Shown one piece after another: positions 40,572 to 48,488 of a stretch of 64,000 nt of DNA. Position 1 is the first letter of the stretch. The number at the start of each line of letters is the position of its first letter. The position numbers and the translations under genes are program-made. This stretch comes from a virus. The notes beneath the pieces were generated by a model. That model ran no database searches and was not told the DNA's origin. It saw only the letters and a program-made list of their open reading frames with translations. Location: IMG/VR virus record IMGVR_UViG_3300050014_000310, positions 62,001-126,000 of that record. One strand, 5' to 3'.

Positions 40572-41798
40572 TTAGTCACCGCCTTTCAACATCTCAATAA
40601 CCTGGGAGCACATATCGCAAGCACATCCACCGCCGCATTTCAGACGCCGCTCTCTGGCATGCCTTAGCGCCGTCATTTCCCTGTCAGTGAAGGGAAGAGG
40701 CAGATCATCGTTGCGATGTTCAGCAGCCAGGGATGTTTGCAGCCGGGCGATCTCTTCTTCCTCGGCGATAAGCATGACGTTCAATTCATGTGCAAAGTTA
40801 TTTGCTTTTTCAAAGTTGTTCTGTGAAAAACGGAGTTCTTCTTTGATTTCCGCGATCTCGGTTTCTTTAGCGGCGATCGCGGCTACCATCGGATCAACCG
40901 GTTCCACGTATTCCGGAAATTCCACTGACAGGCGTCTCACAGGCTTGCCATGAGCCACGGCGTAGTCGATTTCTGAGCGGGTAGAGTCTCCGATGTAGCC
41001 ATTCACGTCAAGCACCCATACCCAGTCGCACAAGTCAATTTTGCGCTTATGCAGGGCGTCCAGAAATGCCTTGGTTGCTTCGTCCGGATATTGCCTCTCA
41101 TGATGCCCCCATAAGCCGACAGCCAGGACGATGTTACCCTCACCTGTTAGCCGGGCGTTCTCGGCTATCCATGTCTGCTTGAACCTGGTAGAACCGCATA
41201 GGCAGACGATAGGCGCAACGAAGCGGGCATCCTTGGCGGCGATCTCTTCTCGCTGCACCTGGATCAGCCCGATGGCCTGGCGGTACTGCTCGCTCCGGCA
41301 TGTGAGATCTTGCTGCAACTTGCGATTCTCGTTCTCCACTTTCTGATAGTCACACAGGGCCGGCATAATTGCCTTGACTTCTGCACTATGCCCCTCGAAT
41401 TGCTCAAATAGTTGATGCTTTAGGTCTGCAACGTGTGATACGGCTTGCAGTTTGCCGCTTTTCGCCTCCCTTAAAACTCTACATCCCTGGCATCCCTGAC
41501 TCTCTTGCCTTGAGCAGCTATCCAGGTCGCTGCCAAACTCCTTGTAGCAACTTTCCGGGACAGTCACGGCCAATTTATACTGTGGCAGCAGAATAGGGCG
41601 GAACGCGTTGCCATCCTTGTCGGCGACGGTGGTAATCTCATAAGCGCACGGATCAACATTCTTGCAGTCGTCAGGATTGGTACAATCCGGGTTGGCTCTT
41701 GCTGCTTCTTTGGCATCTTCTTTGGTTTCAGCGGCCACATGACAAGCGCATTCCAACTCACAATACCTACTTGTGCAGCAGATATGCCATAATTTCAT
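40572..41798 (-). CDS. Multidomain protein with nucleoside-deoxyribosyltransferase-like core
   Basis: 408 residues. A Cys-rich N-terminal part (CCTSRYCELECACH, CTNPDDCKNVDPC) and coiled coil lead into 'VCLCGSTRFKQTWIAENARL', 'LDALHKRKIDLCDWVWVLDV' and 'GDSTRSEIDYAVAHGKPVRR', the Rossmann-like fold of nucleoside 2-deoxyribosyltransferases and DUF4406 relatives. It ends with a Cys-rich tail (CGGGCACDMC). Possibly alters nucleotides; specificity unknown. Confidence 0.65.
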   Translation of the reverse strand: MKLWHICCTSRYCELECACHVAAETKEDAKEAARANPDCTNPDDCKNVDPCAYEITTVADKDGNAFRPILLPQYKLAVTVPESCYKEFGSDLDSCSRQESQGCQGCRVLREAKSGKLQAVSHVADLKHQLFEQFEGHSAEVKAIMPALCDYQKVENENRKLQQDLTCRSEQYRQAIGLIQVQREEIAAKDARFVAPIVCLCGSTRFKQTWIAENARLTGEGNIVLAVGLWGHHERQYPDEATKAFLDALHKRKIDLCDWVWVLDVNGYIGDSTRSEIDYAVAHGKPVRRLSVEFPEYVEPVDPMVAAIAAKETEIAEIKEELRFSQNNFEKANNFAHELNVMLIAEEEEIARLQTSLAAEHRNDDLPLPFTDREMTALRHARERRLKCGGGCACDMCSQVIEMLKGGD

Positions 41799-41826
41799 CG
41801 TTTTTCGCTCCCCTCAGAATGCATAG

Positions 41827-42027
41827 TTATTCATCCTCAAACATATTTACTTGCCTAGTTGCCTTCCCTTTCGGCGTCAATGTCACGATCCACGCCTTCC
41901 CATCGCCATCCTTGACCTCGGACACCTCTTGGACGAGTCTGCCTGCCTGCCACGCATCCTTGGCGTTTTGAGCCGCATAGGGGGTGATGTCGAGGGCGAT
42001 GCCCGGGGTGGTAAAATAGAGTTTCAT
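41827..42027 (-). CDS. Small hypothetical protein
   Basis: 66 residues from ATG 42027, overlapping the preceding stop. 'MKLYFTTPGIALDITPYAAQ' and 'WIVTLTPKGKATRQV' look like a compact alpha/beta domain. Function unknown. Confidence 0.5.
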   Translation of the reverse strand: MKLYFTTPGIALDITPYAAQNAKDAWQAGRLVQEVSEVKDGDGKAWIVTLTPKGKATRQVNMFEDE

Positions 42028-42278
42028 CCTGCCAAGTCCCCCCAATATTCCAGAATGATCATCTGCAACTTTGCTATGTACTCCTTCAACTGCCCATAGG
42101 ACGTCCTGTTTGCCTCTCTGACCCTGGGATCATCGTACTTGGGGCATTCCCTCACCAAGACCATTTGCATCCCTTGAACCTTCCTGTGCAGTCTCACGGG
42201 CATATTTTTTGGCTTGGTGGTGAGGTCGTAGAATCCCGGCGTTGGCGTGTAGGGAATATTTGGTCTCACTATTTTCAT
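42024..42278 (-). CDS. Small hypothetical protein
   Basis: 84 residues from ATG 42278, overlapping the stop of the preceding gene; a longer frame is open but out of context. 'IVRPNIPYTPTPGFYDLTTK' then a basic helical part. Function unknown. Confidence 0.5.
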   Translation of the reverse strand: MKIVRPNIPYTPTPGFYDLTTKPKNMPVRLHRKVQGMQMVLVRECPKYDDPRVREANRTSYGQLKEYIAKLQMIILEYWGDLAG

Positions 42279-42472
42279 GCCTCTGCCGCCCCCTTTGTGC
42301 ATATTGCACTGTCGCTCTCCGTCGCATAGTACTCGTAAATCCCTCGCTGCTCGATCTCGGATACCTTCAGCCTGATCAGCCCCGGGTGCTTCTTTTCGAT
42401 CTGCTCGACCGCCGTCTCCCTGCTGGCTGCGACTACGCGCCCCATGTGGCAGATGACGTATTCTTGGTTCAT
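42275..42472 (-). CDS. Small hypothetical protein
   Basis: 65 residues from ATG 42472, supported by GGAG eight bases upstream. 'MNQEYVICHMGRVVAASRET' resembles short phage beta-hairpin proteins. Overlaps neighbours by a few bases. Confidence 0.5.
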   Translation of the reverse strand: MNQEYVICHMGRVVAASRETAVEQIEKKHPGLIRLKVSEIEQRGIYEYYATESDSAICTKGAAEA

Positions 42473-42486
42473 ATTGCCACACTCCA

Positions 42487-43185
42487 TCATACGAACATCC
42501 TTTGCTGTGCCGTTTCTTGGGCTATACGCTTTTGCGCTAGGGCCGCGTATTCGGGAGATATTTCTATGCCGATGTAATTCCTGCCTGTGCTTGCAGCCGC
42601 TATTGCCGTTGACCCACTTCCAAGGAATGGATCGCAAATCGTTTGACCTTTTACGCTAACATCACGGATCAACTTTTCCATAAGAGGAACGGGCTTTTCG
42701 TTTGGGTGCTGGAGTTTTTCTGCATCTACCCTTGGCGAACGAACGATTGATTGTGGTCTATGATTCGGAAACTTGAACAGTCCTTTTGTGGCGAACCATA
42801 CAACGTCATGCTGTAGAGCGTATGCGCCCTCTAAATCCCCTAAGCCGTGTACTGCCCTATCCCATATCACCTGAGACTTGATCGTGAATCCTGCCCATTC
42901 TATTGCTTGCTTGAAGGCATCCTGTACATCCCACCGGCAGAAACAAAGCAATGATCCGGTTAGTTTTGTAATGCGATAAGCATCATAGAGCCACCAGATA
43001 AACGGGAGTTTGTCGTTGGCGATCTTAGGCTTCAATTGCGTTTTATCAATCCGCCAGGCGGATTGATAATCTATTCCATATGGAGGATCGGTCACAAAAG
43101 AATCGATACTGTTGTCTGGCATCTCCCGCATGACTTCCAGGCAATCTCCGCATATTACTTTGTTCAGCCAGCGATCCATGTTCAT
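42487..43185 (-). CDS. DNA methyltransferase (N4/N6 amino)
   Basis: 232 residues. Catalytic motif IV TDPPYG at 33-38 precedes 'FLGSGSTAIAAASTGRNYIG' (motif I, SAM binding), a beta-class permuted order, and 'RPQSIVRSPRVDAEKLQHPN' lies between. No restriction partner is nearby, so it is an orphan enzyme, likely protecting phage DNA or regulating genes. Confidence 0.88.
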   Translation of the reverse strand: MNMDRWLNKVICGDCLEVMREMPDNSIDSFVTDPPYGIDYQSAWRIDKTQLKPKIANDKLPFIWWLYDAYRITKLTGSLLCFCRWDVQDAFKQAIEWAGFTIKSQVIWDRAVHGLGDLEGAYALQHDVVWFATKGLFKFPNHRPQSIVRSPRVDAEKLQHPNEKPVPLMEKLIRDVSVKGQTICDPFLGSGSTAIAAASTGRNYIGIEISPEYAALAQKRIAQETAQQRMFV

Positions 43186-43418
43186 GCCTCACACTCCCTC
43201 AGTTCAATTGTGCCGCCCCACAGATCCCAGCAGGCGCCACCGTCAGGCGGCGGTTGATACTCGATCCCGTGATTCTCGCAGGTTTTGGCGACCATTCGTT
43301 CGTTGATCACCATGCCATAGGGGATATCGTTGATTTCGCAAAAACGTTTGATCATTGATTCGCTCGGTTCTTCATCATATCGGTTTTTGATGAACTCTTT
43401 GTATTCATTGACTGTCAT
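43182..43418 (-). CDS. Hypothetical protein
   Basis: 78 residues from ATG with GGAGTATATCT upstream. Mostly helical, 'EEPSESMIKRFCEINDIPYG'. Overlaps the methyltransferase start by four bases and the HNH end by 14. Confidence 0.5.
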   Translation of the reverse strand: MTVNEYKEFIKNRYDEEPSESMIKRFCEINDIPYGMVINERMVAKTCENHGIEYQPPPDGGACWDLWGGTIELRECEA

Positions 43419-43914
43419 AGATATACTCCTGCATATGCTTTATGCTTTTTATCTTGCCATCATATTTAGAATGGCAGGATCGGCACATTCGCTTATAATC
43501 AGCGGGATCTTCATAATTACCGGTGAGATTTGCCCAATCATATCCTTTGCTTGGATCTGTTGTTCCGCATATTTCGCATTTTTGCGGTTTGCCATAAAGC
43601 GCATATAGCCTCTTGTGCAAAGCAACATAACAAGAATTTGAACCTTTCCATGATTTTTTACGACCAATATCTCTTTTAATCTCTATTCTTGGCTTGTATT
43701 GATTGCGCCGAAATGTTTTGAGTATAACCGTTTGCGTTGTTCCCAGGGCTGCACCAACTTCTGATTGAGTCATGCCTGATTCGTATAGCCTCTTAACGTC
43801 TTCAAAAGAAATCGGGTACATTCGCGCTTTTACAGTGCATTGCCTTGAGCAGCATTTTGCTTTCGAATTATAGCTAATAAATTGCTTACCGCATTGCTGG
43901 CAGATATGATTCAT
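43405..43914 (-). CDS. HNH endonuclease with N-terminal zinc and HTH (copy 5)
   Basis: 169 residues. 'ICQQCGKQF' and 'CCSRQC' form a zinc finger, followed by a helix-turn-helix ('YESGMTQSEVGAALGTTQTV') and an HNH region with CEICG, 'YDWANLTGNYEDPADYKRMC' and RSCHSKYDG. The first 29 bases of coding sequence overlap the 3' end of a mini-gene in another frame, suggesting insertion into an existing gene. Confidence 0.82.
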   Translation of the reverse strand: MNHICQQCGKQFISYNSKAKCCSRQCTVKARMYPISFEDVKRLYESGMTQSEVGAALGTTQTVILKTFRRNQYKPRIEIKRDIGRKKSWKGSNSCYVALHKRLYALYGKPQKCEICGTTDPSKGYDWANLTGNYEDPADYKRMCRSCHSKYDGKIKSIKHMQEYIYDSQ

Positions 43915-44002
43915 GTGGACTTACTCCCTTCTCGGCAAAGAACGATCTAACCTCGGCGCAGGATGTAAAGCGGGCGCGGACGGTGGTGGTGGTGTCGGTC
44001 AT
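43886..44002 (-). CDS. Small peptide gene, possibly truncated by HNH insertion
   Basis: 38 residues beginning 'MTDTTTTVRARFTSCAEVRS' from an ATG that overlaps the upstream stop (ATGA), then running into the HNH coding sequence in another frame. It may be the N terminus of a gene interrupted by the endonuclease. Confidence 0.4.
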   Translation of the reverse strand: MTDTTTTVRARFTSCAEVRSFFAEKGVSPHESYLPAMR

Positions 44003-44319
44003 GATGCAGCACCCCTCTTGCAATAAACTGGGAGCGCGTTACCATCTCCATTGCAACTGCAACAGGGGACCGGCTTCTGATCTTTTAATGCCCTGGCGAT
44101 TGTCCATGTATGAACGGTAAAATGTTTGCCGCATGTTTCACAGCGCACAACCACCTCTGAATTGCGAATCTCAAAGGCGTGCAGTCGCTTCTCCACCGCA
44201 TGGCCATAGTCGCTGTATTTGAGGTCGTTTGTTTCCGTGCCATCTGGGAAAATTCGTTCAAACAGAAGCGCAAACTTTTGTTTTCCTTGTGTTTCTAATC
44301 GTCTCGATGTTGTAATCAT
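43999..44319 (-). CDS. Zinc-finger-like small protein
   Basis: 106 residues. 'VVRCETCGKHF' and 'PCCSCNGD' suggest a zinc site. It overlaps the gene upstream by 62 bases, so its start may be wrong, but no other ATG is available. Confidence 0.5.
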   Translation of the reverse strand: MITTSRRLETQGKQKFALLFERIFPDGTETNDLKYSDYGHAVEKRLHAFEIRNSEVVVRCETCGKHFTVHTWTIARALKDQKPVPCCSCNGDGNALPVYCKRGAAS

Positions 44320-44479
44320 CTTTAACGCTCAACTCCTTCACTCTGGCCGCCAACTCTGCATTCTCGGCCATGTAGATCCTCAATTTTTTGAGGTAACGCC
44401 CCTCTCTCGCCAGGGACATGTAGTAGAGGCGCTGGTAATCCGTCGGTTTCGCTATGATGGGACGGTGAGCGGTCAGCAT
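44258..44479 (-). CDS. Small helical protein
   Basis: 73 residues from an ATG with AAGGAGATCACGACA upstream. Basic and helical, 'QRLYYMSLAREGRYLKKLRI'. Overlaps the next gene. Confidence 0.5.
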   Translation of the reverse strand: MLTAHRPIIAKPTDYQRLYYMSLAREGRYLKKLRIYMAENAELAARVKELSVKDDYNIETIRNTRKTKVCASV

Positions 44480-44583
44480 TGTCGTGATCTCCTTGCATAA
44501 TCCTGGTTGTCATTGGATACACTAGACTGGGGTATTATGTGCTTTCCCGTGAGACGATAAAAAATTATTCCTTCTGTGCAGTT

Positions 44584-44781
44584 TCAGCAGAGATCCCCTG
44601 AATTACATCGCTGGCACAGAACCGGCTCCTTTCCCTTCAGGGCATCCTCTCCCCCGCCGGGTACCCAGCATAACCGTTTGCACTTCGGACAGGGCACCTG
44701 CTGCGTCCAGTGGGCTTGATGACCCCGTGAGTTCACTGGGTATCGCTCTACGAGGGGAAGCACGACGGGATAGGCGGTCAT
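44584..44781 (-). CDS. Small zinc-ribbon protein
   Basis: 65 residues from ATG 44781, overlapping the upstream stop. 'VPCPKCKRLCWV' and 'VLCQRCNSGDLC' form a zinc ribbon. The gap 44520-44583 holds nothing clear. Confidence 0.55.
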   Translation of the reverse strand: MTAYPVVLPLVERYPVNSRGHQAHWTQQVPCPKCKRLCWVPGGGEDALKGKEPVLCQRCNSGDLC

Positions 44782-45068
44782 GGCGTGACCTCGGTGATGT
44801 CTTCCGGCTGCACCCTGACGATTTGCCCGTAGGATACGGCTACCAAGTAGACATCGACGTGCTTCGTGCAGATCCATCCGTATGCCTGATCCGGGGCGCC
44901 CCCATCCGTATAACCTGACTGCAGTTGTCTAACTCCGGCAATGATGCCCTCGCCCTTGCAATCGACTCTAATGACATCTTTATCTCGCCAGGAATTGTGT
45001 TTGCATTGGCGTTCTGATATTGCCGTGAAGCTCACTTGCTGGCCCATGGGGAGCTTATCTTTGATCAT
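44778..45068 (-). CDS. Hypothetical beta-rich protein
   Basis: 96 residues with several predicted strands and 'AYGWICTKHVDVYLVAVSYG'. ATG overlaps the upstream stop. Could be an SH3-like or OB-like small domain. Unknown role. Confidence 0.5.
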   Translation of the reverse strand: MIKDKLPMGQQVSFTAISERQCKHNSWRDKDVIRVDCKGEGIIAGVRQLQSGYTDGGAPDQAYGWICTKHVDVYLVAVSYGQIVRVQPEDITEVTP

Positions 45069-45349
45069 GGCGTGGGCTCGGCAACTTCGGGCGCATTCTC
45101 CTCGGCTAGTTGTTTCTCAATTTCCGTGCCGCATTTCTGGCAAACTACCTTGTTCCCTTTGATGGTGAACATCAACCCCATGCGTTCCCCATCCTCGAAC
45201 TTCTTGTGGCATAGAAAACAGTCGAATCCTTTGTAGCGCATATTGCCTCTGATCCGTCGCCAAGCGTTATTGAACGCACAAAAATCAACTATAACGTGCG
45301 TAATCTTATATGTGGTTGTGGTGGTTCGTGTCTTGGTAATCTCGGGCAT
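45065..45349 (-). CDS. Zinc-binding hypothetical protein
   Basis: 94 residues from ATG 45349 (GAGGAGAGACGGAG). 'FDCFLCHKKFEDGERMGLMF' and 'VVCQKCGTEIEKQ' resemble a double zinc knuckle. Just downstream of the recombination ATPase. Confidence 0.55.
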   Translation of the reverse strand: MPEITKTRTTTTTYKITHVIVDFCAFNNAWRRIRGNMRYKGFDCFLCHKKFEDGERMGLMFTIKGNKVVCQKCGTEIEKQLAEENAPEVAEPTP

Positions 45350-45413
45350 CTCCGTCTCTCCTCTCGATGAAAGTATCCCGGCAGCCCCCGAAGAGGCCAC
45401 CGGGTTAGCAGGT

Positions 45414-46493
45414 CTATTCGTTGAAGCCCAGGTCGTCCTCGCCTGGCTGGCGTTCGCCTGGCAGCGGCATATCGCCGTTAAGAATCTCCTCGTCTGTCAA
45501 GGTATCCGGATGCAGACAGGCTAAGTCGTCAGTAATCAACGCCTGGAACTGCAGCAGGAACTCCGGTTTTTGCAGTTGCTCCCAGAAGCCGGCCTTGCTG
45601 CGCTTGGGGTTGGCATCAATGCGCTTCTTGACGCACACATCGACCTCGCCCCAGGCGTAGCCGTGGATCAGGGACCAGTCGCACATTTGCTTGTAGAACG
45701 CTGCCTGCTGTGGGTTGGCACCGTTGGTTGCCGGGGCGGTCTGCGTTGGTGGTGCTGGCGGAGATACGAGCGGGGGCGCAAGCGCCAGGGGAGGCTTAGC
45801 GGGGGGAACCGCTCCACCATCCAGCCATGTCTTGATCATGGTTGCGACTTCGGCAGTGGGCTTGTTGACGATGAAGCCGTCCATCGAGGCGCAGCGGGTC
45901 TTGCTGACGATGAAGTTATGCTCGGTGTCCATGTCGGCCACGATATCGAACTCGTACTCTAAGCCGTCACGCTGGACCGGCTGCATACCGACTTTCTTGA
46001 CAACCTTTTTGCCGTTCTCCTCTGTCTGGATGTACTCCATCTTGGAGCGAATCGTCACGATGACGTGGCAGGGGCTGGTCAGCATGGCCTCAATGAGGCG
46101 GTTCTGCAACGGAGTGATGTCACCCCAGGCAGCGAACTTGTTGCCGCTGTGCTTCGCTTTGAGTTTCTCGACCATCTCCAGAGCGCCACCGGTACCCGCC
46201 CAGGCGTGAGATAGGCTGTCAATGATCAGGTTGTCGTATCCTGCGGCGCCGGCGGTGTGGATCGCCTCGATGTAGACCTCAGGGCTGAATGTGGTAAGCT
46301 CCAGGGTGTCGAAGGTGAACAGGTCGGCGTACTTGCTGGCGCTGCCGTGCTCCGTGTCGATCAAGGCGGTCGTCCCGCCCAGGCCGGCTGCCAGCACCAG
46401 GGCGGTGAATGTCTTGCCGGACCCGCTGGGCCCGATGAGGCCGATGCGGCCTTTAGCCTGAGACTTGACGGCTTTCGTAAACTGCATAGCCAT
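45414..46493 (-). CDS. RecA-like ATPase, Sak4/AAA_24-type recombination protein
   Basis: 359 residues (an ATG six bases inside has better ribosome spacing). 'IGLIGPSGSGKTFTALVLAA' contains Walker A at 21-28; 'DNLIIDSLSHAW' supplies Walker B. The fold follows Sak4 phage recombinases, with a Pro/Ala linker (residues 235-255) and an acidic C-terminal tail ('GERQPGEDDLGFNE') typical of single-strand-binding-protein partners. Probably anneals or pairs strands during phage recombination. Confidence 0.8.
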   Translation of the reverse strand: MAMQFTKAVKSQAKGRIGLIGPSGSGKTFTALVLAAGLGGTTALIDTEHGSASKYADLFTFDTLELTTFSPEVYIEAIHTAGAAGYDNLIIDSLSHAWAGTGGALEMVEKLKAKHSGNKFAAWGDITPLQNRLIEAMLTSPCHVIVTIRSKMEYIQTEENGKKVVKKVGMQPVQRDGLEYEFDIVADMDTEHNFIVSKTRCASMDGFIVNKPTAEVATMIKTWLDGGAVPPAKPPLALAPPLVSPPAPPTQTAPATNGANPQQAAFYKQMCDWSLIHGYAWGEVDVCVKKRIDANPKRSKAGFWEQLQKPEFLLQFQALITDDLACLHPDTLTDEEILNGDMPLPGERQPGEDDLGFNE

Positions 46494-47072
46494 CTACTCC
46501 ACCCCCGCCATGAGTCTCATATCTCTGCTCACCGTGTTTACGCCTATACATAGCGTTTTTGCTATTGCCTCATATGTCAGTCCCCAATTACGCAAGTTCA
46601 AGATCGCTGGCATCCGTTTTTCCCTCCTTAGTTGACCATGCAGGCGTGTGTGCTCACCTTGCGTTGTTATAAGTAAGTTTTCAGGACGGTTGTCGTAGGT
46701 ATCTCCGTTGATGTGATGCACTACTTCCGTTGGTAAGAGTTTACGGCCAAGCATCTTTTCAGCAACAATTCGATGTTGGAATATGCGCCTTCTTCCTATG
46801 GCATAGTAACCTTTGAATTTGAAATATCCTCGCTTAAACCCAGGTGGATTTTTTAACATTCGCTGTAGCAGTTTTTCCCTTGCATTGGGTAGGGCAGCAG
46901 CTTCTTTCGGAGATCTTCTGGGAATATCAAGTTGTCGCAGACCCCGGAAAATGGTATCTTTGCTGCACCCACATAAGGCAGCAATTTCAGCGGCGGTCAT
47001 TTTTTCCTCGAGGTACTTGTGCTGAAGCCAGTTAGGATCAAGGTTAATTTTATTGCTGCCACCGCTTCCCAT
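46494..47072 (-). CDS. HNH endonuclease with HTH domains (copy 6)
   Basis: 192 residues. N-terminal HTH ('AEIAALCGCSKDTIFRGLRQ'), central HNH_3 core ('VVHHINGDTYDNRPENLLI', 'GEHTRLHGQ') and a C-terminal HTH ('YEAIAKTLCIGVNTVSRDMR'). It separates the Sak4-like gene from a coiled-coil gene. The ATG overlaps the upstream stop (TAATG). Confidence 0.85.
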   Translation of the reverse strand: MGSGGSNKINLDPNWLQHKYLEEKMTAAEIAALCGCSKDTIFRGLRQLDIPRRSPKEAAALPNAREKLLQRMLKNPPGFKRGYFKFKGYYAIGRRRIFQHRIVAEKMLGRKLLPTEVVHHINGDTYDNRPENLLITTQGEHTRLHGQLRREKRMPAILNLRNWGLTYEAIAKTLCIGVNTVSRDMRLMAGVE

Positions 47073-47410
47073 TAATCATCATCCTTCGATAGAATCCGTG
47101 CCACGTTGCGATAGGCTGCGAATTCGTTCTGCGCCCGGTTCAACAGTTTGCGGTAATCCGGCAGTGCAGCCTCATAATTACTGACGGTGTCCCGCAATCC
47201 GTGGGTCATCTGATGCAGTTGTGCTGTTCTGATCTCAACGTTCTTGCCGTCGATGGTACCGCTGGACAATAGTTCTCCTTCCGCAACCTTGAGATCGTCT
47301 TGGGCGTTGATAAGGTTCTGCTGTACCCTGATCAGATCAGATTCTGCAGATTCGATCTCCTTCGGAAGTGCCAACAGCCGGTTAATCACTTGCTCGCGTG
47401 TCGATGTCAT
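47072..47410 (-). CDS. Coiled-coil protein of recombination cluster
   Basis: 112 residues, almost entirely coiled coil ('KEIESAESDLIRVQQNLINA'). ATG 47410 has AAGGGAGCGATACCGA upstream, part of a 41-base repeat also found at 48186. Function unknown, perhaps assisting the ATPase. Confidence 0.6.
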   Translation of the reverse strand: MTSTREQVINRLLALPKEIESAESDLIRVQQNLINAQDDLKVAEGELLSSGTIDGKNVEIRTAQLHQMTHGLRDTVSNYEAALPDYRKLLNRAQNEFAAYRNVARILSKDDD

Positions 47411-47448
47411 TCGGTATCGCTCCCTTCAATTTGCCGCCCTGAGGCGGT
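47408..47448 (-). repeat. Repeated translation initiation segment (copy 1; copy 2 at 48186-48226)
   Basis: 41 bases, identical at 40 positions in the two copies, covering an ATG, its GAAGGGAGC ribosome site and upstream GC-rich inverted repeat (CCGCCTCAGGGCGGC on the coding strand). They lead into two different genes, so the initiation unit was duplicated. Confidence 0.65.
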
Positions 47449-47452
47449 CTTT

Positions 47453-47710
47453 CTATTCCTCTTCCTCTGGCTCCTCTGATGGGGGCGCCGTAATGCTGAT
47501 CCTGCTGTACTTGCCAACTGCGCCATCCCTAAACGTGACGAGGACGGCATCAGGGTACGACTGGCTCGGGATGTTGAAAGCGCCCTGGGGGATAGTGACC
47601 GAATTGAAACGCTGCGGTATTTGATGGGTACCCTCACATTCCCTTACCCTGGATTCATCCTCATTTTCAAAACCGCAGTCGTCGCAGATGTAAATGAACT
47701 TGCTATTCAT
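47453..47710 (-). CDS. Zinc-binding acidic small protein
   Basis: 85 residues. 'YICDDCGFENEDESRVRECE' then a beta region and an acidic end (PPSEEPEEEE). Overlaps the preceding gene by eight bases. Confidence 0.55.
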   Translation of the reverse strand: MNSKFIYICDDCGFENEDESRVRECEGTHQIPQRFNSVTIPQGAFNIPSQSYPDAVLVTFRDGAVGKYSRISITAPPSEEPEEEE

Positions 47711-48188
47711 CCTTGCTGCCCCCTTCTATCGCCTCGCTCAGCGCCTCTTGGAGTCTCGCTAATTCCTTGCCCGGGAAGGCCACAAGGTCGTGGCAGCTCA
47801 GATCCAAATAGATAGGTTCTTCCGGGTCTATCCTGGTGGCAGGACGGTATCCAGTGGGAATATCCTGCCTACCGTTGCTCTCAAGAAATGTGAGGAGGGC
47901 TTTAGCGGCGACGAGGACGGGATCGGGCTGCGGCGGTTCCGCCAGATGCCTGACCTCGTAGCCTGCTGCCCAAGTCCAGGGCTGCGGCGGTTCCGCCAGA
48001 TGCCTGACCTCGTAGCCTGCTGCCCAAGTCCAGTGGCCGTTGTCGTACTGAATCCTAAACAAAGCATCCGTGTCATAATCCGAAATGGTGCCTACCGTTC
48101 CCTGGTTCTCCGAGTCACTACGTTTCCAGTGAGGGTTAACCATTTCTACTCTGTCGCCAACCTTGAACCCGTTCATATCCGCGCTCAT
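47703..48188 (-). CDS. SH3-like phage protein with 18-residue internal duplication
   Basis: 161 residues from ATG 48188 (GAAGGGAGCGATACCGA). 'FKVGDRVEMVNPHW' and 'GTVGTISDYDTDALFRIQYD' form an SH3/KOW-like barrel. 'WTWAAGYEVRHLAEPPQP' occurs twice in direct succession. C-terminal half is helical. Likely an early protein interacting with nucleic acid. Confidence 0.6.
   Translation of the reverse strand: MSADMNGFKVGDRVEMVNPHWKRSDSENQGTVGTISDYDTDALFRIQYDNGHWTWAAGYEVRHLAEPPQPWTWAAGYEVRHLAEPPQPDPVLVAAKALLTFLESNGRQDIPTGYRPATRIDPEEPIYLDLSCHDLVAFPGKELARLQEALSEAIEGGSKDE
47925..48032 (-). repeat. Perfect 54-bp in-frame tandem duplication
   Basis: The two 54-base copies are identical and encode WTWAAGYEVRHLAEPPQP twice. 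Perfect identity at all codon positions implies a very recent duplication or assembly artefact. Confidence 0.85.
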
Positions 48189-48487
48189 TCGGTATCGCTC
48201 CCTTCGATTTGCCGCCCTGAGGCGGTGAATGCGCCGCCAAAGTATGTCCAGGGCACTGCATCTGCCGCCTGCCGCCAAAATGGTTTGCGGGCTCCTCTCT
48301 GGTGGAGGGCGCTGAGCGATCCGCAGGCTGCACAGGGTTGCCGCTGGAAGTCGTACTGCCCGGCCAGCGGCTTCATGCCGTCCTCGTTGGGTCTGTCTAG
48401 CAGAGCGTTCAGGTTGTGCCGGTCGAGGTGCTTGTGTTCGCACTGTCCGCACATGCCGACGATACAGCAGTCGGTGAATCGGTACAT
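48185..48487 (-). CDS. Cys-rich small protein
   Basis: 100 residues from ATG 48487. 'CCIVGMCGQCEHKH' and 'QPCAACGSLSALH' form two zinc-like motifs. The last codons, QIEGSDTE, lie within the 41-base repeat, so this protein has gained its C terminus from the repeated segment. Confidence 0.55.
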   Translation of the reverse strand: MYRFTDCCIVGMCGQCEHKHLDRHNLNALLDRPNEDGMKPLAGQYDFQRQPCAACGSLSALHQRGARKPFWRQAADAVPWTYFGGAFTASGRQIEGSDTE

Positions 48488-48488
48488 C

